DNA from: Heliocidaris erythrogramma
Taxonomy: Eukaryota > Echinodermata > Echinoidea > Camarodonta > Echinometridae
DNA length: 64,000 nucleotides
Reading direction: 5' to 3'
Assembly (NCBI GenBank): GCA_025617745.1
Contig: CM046858.1
Span: 36,969,119 to 37,033,118 of the forward strand
Program-made: the position numbers and the translations under genes
Part shown: in pieces, positions 55,568-64,000 of the stretch
Position numbering within the stretch: position 1 is the first letter of the stretch
How the letters are laid out: every line of letters starts with the position of its first letter
The notes under the pieces: model-generated
Seen by the model: only the letters and a program-made list of their open reading frames with translations
The model's database searches: none
What the model was told of the DNA's origin: nothing

Positions 55568-56197
55568 CACTGTAAAAAATAACTGTAAAACTACAGGTTT
55601 CCTGGCCCTTGAAATTACAAGTTATGCCCGTCATTTCAATTTTACAGGCCTTTTCCTGTAAAACAACAGCAAGTTTGTTGGTTTACCGGAAATCAGCATT
55701 TATTTTCAATCGCCCGATAAAAAACACCGTTAAAAACGTTTTCTCATATTTTAACAAGTTACCCTGTTAAATTACCCAATATGTGGGAATACACTTATAT
55801 CAATATTCATGAATTTTTAGTAAGCGTATGGTTTGGGGTTACCCGATTTAGTAACTGTCACAAAAGGAATAAAAAACTGTAAGGTGCATATAAAAGATTG
55901 CATTAAATTGAATTAACTAGATAGGATATGTTTAGGATAGGATAGATTAAGGTAGAGAATAGGATAACATAAAGCATGGCTATACACTAATAACTGTAAA
56001 ACTACAGATTTTCTGGCTTTCCTTGAGACTGACTACAAACTATTTTAAATTTACATTGCATGTCTATTTCCTGTAAAAAAACGAAAATATTTTTTACAGA
56101 CTGTAGTTTTACATGAGGCTGTAAAATAACGTGCACTCCCGGCGTTTCGACTGCCAGGAAATTTCCTGTAAAAATACCCACATATTTTTTAACAGTG
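55568..56197. mobile_element. 630-bp MITE with TA target sites
   Basis: The ends CACTGTAAAAAATA and (reverse) CACTGTTAAAAAATA are flanked by TA (55566-55567, 56198-56199). The interior repeats AACTGTAAAACTACAG near both ends. Same CACTG...AAAA end type as 35291-35790. Confidence 0.8.
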
Positions 56198-56283
56198 TAG
56201 GTCTATACACTACTTAAAAAACACATTAAAATTAATTACAAATAAGAAACATGCTTATATAAAAATATGGGGCATTTTTTTAT

Positions 56284-56307
56284 AAAGGCGAGCTATATCT
56301 CGCCTTT
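56284..56307. repeat. Short perfect hairpin
   Basis: AAGGCGAG-CTATAT-CTCGCCTT. Noted only as structure; no gene nearby. Confidence 0.7.
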
Positions 56308-56759
56308 TGGACTTTATTTATTGAAAGAAAGACAAAAATCTCTACAGCCCAGTGCATTTTTCAAAGAAGAGAAACTTCACATCGTTTGACAAATCTGGGT
56401 CGTTAAAAGAATTCTGGCTTGGAAACAAGCATTTTTTTATTTATACAAAATAGGAATATTTACCGACATTATCAATCGCACCAACGTGAACTACATGTAC
56501 ATCGTTAATAATAACAGGATAAATCTTACCTTAAACTAATAACAAAATAGAATAATTTCCTCTGGATATAAAAAGTGCAAACAGTTAAGCATCCCTTAGA
56601 ATACTGAACACCATTGAACATCTTTGGCATCAAAATATAACTGCGATGTTTTAAGAAACAGTAGTGGTGGTAGTCATTTCACCCGTTTGATGTAAACATT
56701 TCAATCCTATTAACAGATTGTGATGAACATGACGCCCAGTCTCCCCTTCTCTTCTCATG

Positions 56760-56882
56760 CTCTCTCTCTCTCTCTCTCACTCTCGCTTTCTCTTTCTCTC
56801 GCTTTCTCTTTCTCCCTCTGTTTCTTTCTTTCTGTCTTTGTTTTTTTTTTCTCTCTCTCCTTCTCCATCTCTCTCTATATTT
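56760..56882. repeat. (CT)n microsatellite at the 3' end of the Penelope-like element
   Basis: A CTCTCT/CTTT-rich tract. The Penelope-like tail begins immediately after it. Confidence 0.9.
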
Positions 56883-57426
56883 TTTTTTTATATCTCAGTT
56901 TTCGTTTTCTGAAGTCAAAAGGGGCCTGAGCTTTCGATCCTAGCAGAATCTTCGTCAGAGGCAAAAAGACAAACATAAAGACCAAGACAAGCATATAGAC
57001 TACAGGCACAAAACAGATTACATGTAACAGAAACTGTAAGGGAGGAGCTGTGGACACAAAACAATGGGAATAAAGAGTGTTGGGAGTCAAAACCCATGAG
57101 TCAAGTGGGTGTGGAGGGGGATTAAAACAAATACAAAGGCGTGGAGATCAAAGGAGAGTAATAAGTGAGGAGCCCCAAGCTTAGGGGTGGGTAACCTGTG
57201 AAAGCAAAGGATAAGTGGGGAGGTAACATCAAACAGGATATGCAAAGACAAGAGAAAGGAATAAGTGCTGTACAAGTTCAGTGCAGTGGAGTGGTAGGGC
57301 AGAAAATAAAGAGGGAGTCGAGTTGTTAGACAACAAGTGCAAAATATATGGCATATAAAGTAAAATGCAAATTAAATATATGTGTACATACACATACACA
57401 TATACATATATATATATATATAAACG

Positions 57427-57773
57427 ACTAACGGGTACATTAGGAGGACAGTTTTTGTTCTTTTTCTTTGTTCAACTGTCGACTTAATGTACCAACTGTC
57501 GACCTAATGTAGGGGTCGCTATTATGACGGAATAAACTCCATTGTTAGGTGTCGACCTAATGTACCCGTTAGTCAAATACACATATATATACATATATAT
57601 AAATATATATATACATACATATATTTGACTAACGGGTACATTAGGTCGACAGTTGACAATACAGTTTATTTCGTCATAATAGAGACCCCTACATTAGGTC
57701 GACAGTTGGTACATTAAGTCGACAGTTGGACAAAGAAAAAGAACAAAAACTGTCCTCCTAATGTACCCGATAG
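57427..57773. mobile_element. Pair of ~147-bp MITEs in opposite orientation within (TA)n
   Basis: Units 57427-57573 and 57628-57773 each have ends ACTAACGGGTACATTAGG. They are reverse complements of one another and sit in a TATATA microsatellite. Internal motif: GTCGACAGTTGGTACATTAA. Confidence 0.8.
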
Positions 57774-57778
57774 GTGTT

Positions 57779-57813
<35 letters not shown>

Positions 57814-57861
57814 TATATATAATAAATATGAAAATGTAGGGAAGGGGAGTAAAAAGATGTA

Positions 57862-58488
57862 TTAATCATTTCCCTCCTGGATGTTGAGGCCATGAGGGTG
57901 GATGGTGCGAAGACGTCTCATCCAGTACTTCTCCCTGCTGGTTCGGACTGTGTCCGGACGGGTACCTAAAGATTCAATGCGCTGTAGAATCATATCGGTG
58001 ATGGAATGGTTAGGAAGGTTAAAATGGTGGCCCACTGGAGTGTCAAGCTTGGCTGTGTTGACAGTGGATCTGTGCCCATAGAAGCATCTCTTGAGTGTGG
58101 TCTTGGTTTCCCCTACGTACTGGGTCCTGCAGACTCTGCAAGTGATGAGATATACAACATTAGTAGTGGTGCAAGTGATATTACCCTTGGTTTGGTGAGG
58201 GAGGTTGGTAGATTTGCTGGTGAAAGTGTCACCCTCATGGATGTGTATAGCACATACGGTGCATTTGTTGGCTGTACATTTGAAGGTGCCGTGCTGAATG
58301 GGAGAAGAATGGCGAGAGAGAGGGACTTCAGCACGAACGATGAGATCCTTGAGGTTGCGGGGGCGTCGGTAAGACAGGATTGGGGTACTGGGAACAGCCT
58401 GTAGGAGACGATCAGAAGTTTTGAGAATACGGTGGTTGTCATGAAGGATATTGCGGAGAGGAGGAAGATTAGGGTGGAAGGTGGTCAC
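57862..58488 (-). pseudogene. Penelope-like C-terminal GIY-YIG domain
   Basis: 208 codons. A Cys motif (CTANKCTVC) leads to the GIY-YIG core NVVYLITCRVCRTQYVGETKTTLKRCFYGHR, with the catalytic Tyr, Arg and His region. A VGHHFNLPNHSITDM segment and a YWMRRLRTIHPHGLN end follow. The upstream overlap with the RT frame (58469-58488) marks a one-base frameshift. The stop at 57862 looks genuine. Penelope endonucleases nick target DNA for priming. Confidence 0.85.
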
Positions 58489-59719
58489 GAGAGGTCTGTT
58501 TGAGAACTTCAGATCTGGGGAGGGAAAGAACTTTGTTGATGGCTTGTTGGGCTGTCCTGGCGCTATGGCCCCTGGCTACGAGATGTCTCTTCAAGTTCCT
58601 GGCATGGAAGGAAAAGTCGGAATCCTCAGAGCAGATACGGCGATGTCTGAGGGCTTGACTGTAGGGGATGCCGGTTTTGCAGTGACGGGGGTGGCAGCTG
58701 GATGAGTGGAGGTACTGGTGGGTATCTGTGGGTTTGGTGTAGAGAGTGGTGGTGAGACGGTTAGACTCCTTCTTGACTGTGACATCGAGGAAGTTGGTTT
58801 TCTGTGGGGAGAAATCAGAAGTGAATTTGATGGTCCTGTGGACGGAATTGATGTGGGCAATGAATGTTTGGAGGCTGTCTTCCTCCCTGGTCCAGATGAA
58901 GAAGATGTCGTCGATGTAGCGCCACCAGATCCATGGGCGACAGGGGGCTGAATCTAGCAGCTGTTGCTCCAGCTTGGTCATGAAGAGACAGGCGTAGGAA
59001 GGGGCCATCCGTGTGCCCATCGCTGTGCCGAATGCCTGTAGGTAGTGTTTGTCCATGAAAGTGAAGTTGTTTTTTGTTAGTATATGTGACATGAGAGATT
59101 TGATGTCGGATACTGGGGGACTCGAGTGACCGCTGTTGAATGCTTCACATGAGGCTGAAATACCTTTGTCATGGGGGATGTTAGTGTAGAGGGATGAAAC
59201 GTCAAAAGTGCGGATGATTGCAGTCTCGGGAATCTGGTCCTTGATGTTATTGAGTTTCCTGAGAAAGTCTGATGTGTCATGGATGTAGGAGGGTGCAGTT
59301 GAAACAAGGGGTTTAATGTGGTGATCAACAAAGAGGGAGATGTTCTCTGTGGGGGAACCATTTCCCGAGAGGATGGGTCGACCAGGGTTGCCAGGTTTGT
59401 GGATCTTGGGGAGGAGATAAAAACGAGCAGGTTTCGCAATAGTGGGGGAGAGAAATTTGTGGGCCTTCTTGGAGAGGTGTCCACGTTCCTTCATGTTATT
59501 AAGTGTCGACTGGATCTGTTGAGAAAAATCGTAAGTGGGGTCGGAACCAAGGGGTGTGTAGTGGGATCGGTTGTTGAGATGTTTCATGGCTTCGTCGATG
59601 TACTGTTGGCGGTCCATAACTACGACGGCTGATCCTTTGTCCGCGGGCTTGATGATAATATCCGACCTGTTTCGGAGCGAGGAGAGAGGTTGGCGTTCTT
59701 CTGTTATGTTTCCCACCAC
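58469..59719 (-). pseudogene. Penelope-like reverse transcriptase
   Basis: 416 codons with clear Penelope RT motifs: IIIKPADKGSAVVVMD, FYLLPKIHKPGNPGRPI, RTFDVSSLYTNIPHD (motif A), TAMGTRMAPSYACLFM (motif B), WWRYIDDIFFIW (catalytic YIDD) and FLDVTVKKE. The catalytic residues are intact. The N-terminal part is missing. The frame breaks at the C-terminus, where GIY-YIG continues in another frame. Plus-strand ORFs opposite this region are shadows. Confidence 0.85.
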
Positions 59720-60589
59720 TTTTTTGGTTTCCGAACTTCATTGAAGAAACTTAAGAATCTTTTCTTGACCAACGAGTGTTCTAGCACTGAAGATTGCACT
59801 AAAGGTTAAAATGCTATCCATATGTTTGGATATTAGTTGTTTTCTGACATGTCACATCATCTAAGAAAGGGCCAGAAGACTATAAGCTTCTTTCAGTACT
59901 CATTTCAAAAAGCATATTGAACTTTTCTTTGCTGTGTGTGCTTTGACTGCGCATTTTTAAGAGCACAGCTAGTGCGCGCTTCTATCGCATGGAAGATTTA
60001 CTAGTAGGCGAAAAAAGAGGCGAACACGCGGGTGGAAAATGGGTTCTTACTTTTTTTTAAATAAAATTGACCAACATAAAATTAAGTAGCAGGCAAATTT
60101 GATAGCATGAACTATAAGAAAGACGATCATGATATTTTCAGCGCGGAAATCGAAGGAAATGTTGACCATCTTTGTGCATGAAAAAATACGCTATTTTCCC
60201 CAAATTATTTTGTGTTTCGTCCAAAATTACATTCGAGAGGAATAAGAGTTCGCCTTTAAACTCTATCATTATATAAAGTAACTATTCTGGAATCAGCATA
60301 ATTATTCAAATTGAAGTGCATTAAACAACCCGTTTGTCAAAAACCTTTAATAAAACGCAGTATTGCATTTTACACTATGCATAACAATTAATCAAAGTTT
60401 TGGGTCTTTTTTTAATATAATTGACCAACTTAAAATTAATTTCAAGAAAAATACTGCTCAGAGGTATTCTACACGTTGTAATCTTTGCTTAAAATGTGAA
60501 AATTCTGTTTCATTGACCAAATCCCTATATTTGCTCACACCTGGCCCATTGTGCGCCCCCGCGTCCCGCCGCGCCACCGCGTCACATTT

Positions 60590-61965
60590 TTTTTGTGTGT
60601 GTGCGCTCTAGCAGTCACATTTCTGGACGGATTTCTTTCAAACTTTGTATGGAGGTGTATCTTGGTAAAATCTGGAAACCTATAATTTCTGGTGATGCTG
60701 CCCCCAGTGTTCCGTCTTGTATAGGGTAAGAGGCCATATTTTGGGGATAGTTTTTGTGCGCTCTAGCGGTCACACTTATCAACGGATGTTGTTTAAATTT
60801 TACATGAAGCTGTCTCTTGTTATAATCTAGAAACCTAGATTTTGTTGATGCTGCCTCCAGTGTTCCGTCTTTTATAGGGTCAAAGGTCATATTTTGATAG
60901 ATGTCTCGTGTGCACTCTTGTGTGCGCTCTGGTGGTCACATTTCTCAACGGATTTCGTTCAAATTTTGCATGAATGTGTCTCTTGGTGGAATCTAAAAAC
61001 CTATAGTTTTTGGTGATGCTGCCACCAGCGTCCCGTCTTTTATAGGGTCAAAGGTCATACTCCAGGAAATGGCGTGACTGCACTCTGCAGGCCACATTTC
61101 TTGATGGATTTCTTTCAAATTTTGTATGGAGATGTATCTTGGTATAATCTACAAATCTTTACTTTTTGGTGATGCTGCCCTCATTGTTCCGTCCTTTATA
61201 GGGTCAAAGGTCATTTGCCCATTTCGTGCACTCTTACTTCTGCATTTCTTGACGGATTTCGTTCAAACTTTGCATGAAGGTGTCTCTTAGTGTAATCTAA
61301 AAACCTATAGTTTTAGGTGATGCTGCCACCACTGTCCCGTCTTTTATAGGGTCAAAGGTGATACATACATGGAGGATGGCTTGAGTGCACTCTGCAGGCC
61401 ACATTTCGTGATGGATTTCTTTCAAATTTTGCATGAAAGTGTATCTTGGTAAAATCTACGAACCTATGGTTTTTGGTGATGCTGCCATTGTTCCGTCCTT
61501 TATAGGGTCAAAGGTCATAATTATGTCTTTTGTGCGCTCTAACTCCCACATTTCTTGACGGATTTTTAGGAAATTTTATATGGAGGTGTGTCTTAGTGAA
61601 ATCTACACATCTATACTATTTGTCTATGCTGCCCCCTGTGTTCCACTTTTTTTTAGGGTCAAATGTCATATTTTGGTTCCATGCATTCTGGAGGACACAT
61701 TATGTTGACTGATTTCTTTCAGATTTTGTATTGAGGTCCATCATAGATTACTCTAGACCTCTACAGTGTTTGGCGATGCTGCCTCCAGTGTTCCGTCTTT
61801 CATAGGGGCAAAGGTCATATTTTAGTGGATATCTTGTGTGCGCTCTGAGGTCACATTTCTTGACAGATTTCTTTCGATTTTTTCTATAGAGATGCATTAC
61901 ACTCTTATCTACACACATTGTTTTAGTGACGCTGCTCCTAGTGTTGATAAAAGGTCCGGGCCACT
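60590..61965 (+). repeat. ~155-bp minisatellite-bearing element (copy B)
   Basis: About nine units starting near 60601, 60757, 60921, 61078, 61224, 61386, 61531, 61680 and 61838. Same unit as 25700-26870. It ends at GGTCCGGGCCACTGG, where copy B jumps to AAAGAAAAGACACATG. The GC-rich tail present in copy A is missing. Confidence 0.85.
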
Positions 61966-61972
61966 GGAAAGA

Positions 61973-64000
61973 AAAGACACATGAAATAATAAGAATACAA
62001 TATTCCCGATTATTGCTCATTATGATAAGAAACAGAAACCAGTTTTAAGACTTTCTCACAAAATGCTTTCACGATACTTGTGCTTGACACTACTAGTAAT
62101 ATTGTCAACAGTTTACTACACTGTTCCTCAGTAAAGTGGCCTCTATCAGATTCTAAATCTGTTAAACTTTTATAAAATAATTTTTATGAAATATAAATAT
62201 GTAAGGTTATGTTTTTTTTATGACAACGTATTTTTATTGCAAACGTTTATACACAACCAAATGACGGAATCAACCCAACTGTGTTACTTCATTCTTAAAA
62301 AAAACATCTGTTTTCACTTGAACCAACATATAATACCAATTACCAACTCAACTTGTCCAACGACTCTCAATAATCTCGTATATAATCATTCATCCCTCGC
62401 CACATGAAGACAGAAAGAAGTACATAGTTTTGTGTGCTGAAAGCGAGCCTTTTCAGATTTCATTATTGATACCATATGATCATCTTAATCTCAGTTATGT
62501 CATAATGTTAATAATACTAAATGTTAGAATACTGCTCTCCAGACGCCCTATTATTATTGCTTTGCAGGCATACATCGTTATTTTCTATAGATGTCCACCT
62601 CCATATCCATAACAACTACCTTCATGATAATCATTTCACCTTTCGAATCGTAGATCATTATTCCTCTCACATATTCACATTATTTGAAACATATATCTGT
62701 ACTGGTGGAGACATGCCCAAGCTTTGGAGGCCGATATCAATGCAGATTCACATTCACGGTAATAGCTGTGACTTTCTGCACGTTCGTTATTGATCCATCT
62801 CCAGAAACGATCCGTTCACCGAAACTGGATAACAAGCGAATTTATCATCCCGAAGGTTGTGTCAACTTTCTCAACTGATAATAACTTTAACACTGACACA
62901 ACTACAATCATACTCTATTCCTCTCTCACACAAAATATTCCATACACTTCGTAAGCGATAATAAAGCATAAGATAATTTCAACTTTATTACAACAAAAAG
63001 AAATACCATAATTTTGTGCAGTAATTTTGATTATCCGTGCGTGTGTTTTAATAATTAGTGTCAGAACGAAGGGATATACAGTGTTCATTTCAACATCAAG
63101 AGAGACTTAGGGGGTAAACTGTACAACTATATACGATTATTTGTTACCCTTAATTTCTAGACGCGACAATCCTCTGTCAACTTTAGTAAAAGGCCTAAAC
63201 CATGTAACTGCCACCTGCGTTGAAGTAATTATGGGAATGCAGTAATGCATGCCGTGTTTAAAGTACATGGATTTGTTGTGGCTCTCACCCCCACTGTCAG
63301 GAACTAGGTAATTTTGTTTATGTATGTTCCTATTTAGTTTATATGGGATCAGCATACAGTTGCTACTGGTTTATGATTCCTAAGTATGATGCCATTATTT
63401 TAGGGTTGTTTATATTTACTTCCCATACGTTCAAACCATCATTCAATTATGTTTAAATGATTAATACTTAACCCTTCGGGGGGGGGGGGGGGGGGGGGGC
63501 TCACGCTAGCAAATGCATATTTACAAAATGAATAATATACTTTAATGCTTATATGAATGACAAATTTCAATTACTTTATGTTTCTTCTGTATTATTATCA
63601 TTGTATTCTAAACATCAATTTTTACTTTAAACAAGGTAAATAATTACCGCTGTTCCGTTTGATATTTCGATTGTTCTTCATCACTGACTATATCCTTTTC
63701 ATCATAGCAACCCTTCAGAATGTTCTGTATTTTCAACTAATCGATAGGACATCAAGGATACCTCTATCTATATTTCAAAAGAAATTTACGCGTTTGATTA
63801 ATACCTCTTAACGTAACTTACCATTAATGGAAAATTTGATATCAGTGTATCATCACTTTCATAATACCACCCTAATTACATTTATCTAGTACTTGAGATA
63901 ATCATGTGGAAATTAAACACAAATTTTTCACTTCCAATTTTTGTAACAGATCAATATGATTCTGAAGACATTCCTGGATTGACAAAGTTGTTATATGACG
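61973..64000. other. Duplicated noncoding block (B)
   Basis: Colinear with 30268-32370, with small indels (for example a gap near 62785). Poly(G) at about 63478-63499. No gene. Continues beyond the window. Confidence 0.6.

Larger units (their letters stand above)
56900..59735 (-). mobile_element. Penelope-like retroelement (RT + GIY-YIG), 5'-truncated
   Basis: On the minus strand the order is RT ORF, GIY-YIG ORF, a 3' UTR with an inserted MITE pair, and a hammerhead-like motif (56932-56958: CTGACGA, A, GATTC/GGATC stem, GAAA). It ends against (CT)n. The N-terminal few hundred residues are missing. It is the best-preserved element of its class here. Confidence 0.85.
54725..60575. other. 5.9-kb block present only in copy B
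   Basis: Flanks on both sides match copy A around 25690-25705 (GCCGCCGCCGCGTCAC region). The block contains a TA-flanked MITE, a (CT)n tract and a Penelope-like element. The outer parts (54725-55560 and 59742-60575) show no gene. Exact junctions are blurred by GC-rich repeats. Confidence 0.6.
43766..64000 (+). repeat. Segmental duplication, copy B (runs off window)
   Basis: Direct repeat of 12125-32370 at an offset of about 31.6 kb. It lacks the 16861-20411 LINE, the 23312 LINE tail and the 26880-30267 block. It carries its own insertions at 51774-52708, about 53140-53945 and about 54725-60575. The A3 counterpart should lie just beyond base 64000. Confidence 0.9.

Noticed and set aside
58006-59632. 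Several plus-strand ORFs of 80-130 codons
   Set aside because: They lie antisense to the Penelope RT and GIY-YIG frames and are shadows of its codon use.

Overview
This window is eukaryotic nuclear DNA. It is AT-rich and full of LINE and Penelope-like retroelements, MITEs, minisatellites and long poly(G)/poly(C) runs. The transposon types and the repeat style point to a marine invertebrate deuterostome, most likely an echinoderm such as a sea urchin. That is inference; nothing in the sequence fixes the species. No tRNA, rRNA or housekeeping gene was recognised.

The only convincing host genes are a tandem family of type I membrane receptors, all on the minus strand. Gene A1 (13901-16027) and gene A2 (20677-22710) are intact and intronless across their coding regions. 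Each has a signal peptide, an Ig-like first domain, two cysteine-bearing extracellular domains, one transmembrane helix and a long tyrosine-motif tail. A1 carries an ITIM-like STYCSV; the equivalent A2 site is STYCSM (YxxM). Both have YxxP motifs and a shared PPG(E/D)EFFQSIL block. Their duplicates B1 (45485-47482) and B2 (48543-50514) have damaged tails: an 8-base deletion in B1 and a one-base homopolymer insertion in B2. A decayed third paralogue, A3 (32611-34045), and a first-domain fragment at 43240-43467 show that the cluster was once larger. The likely role is cell-surface immune or self-recognition signalling, inferred from architecture only.

The locus is a direct segmental duplication. 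Copy A runs from about 12125 to at least 32370. Copy B runs from about 43766 to the window end. Comparing the two shows clean insertions: a LINE in A (16861-20411), a LINE tail in A (about 23312), a TTAA-flanked MITE in B (51774-52708), and a roughly 5.9 kb block in B with a Penelope-like element (54725-60575). B lacks the 26880-30267 block present in A.

Region by region: 1-3471 holds a LINE with ORF1 and ORF2, cut by the window edge. 4625-7860 is a dead LINE split by a 1.2 kb foldback element with an 8-bp target duplication. 8270-11095 is a CCAACCAA minisatellite with a MITE inside. 11120-11900 is low-complexity and CpG-rich. 12125-32370 is copy A. 32611-34045 is A3. 34767-37206 is a Penelope-like remnant with inverted flanks, hammerhead-like motifs and nested MITEs. 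38244-42165 holds a hairpin, an inverted minisatellite/Penelope composite and a trinucleotide repeat. 43766-64000 is copy B.
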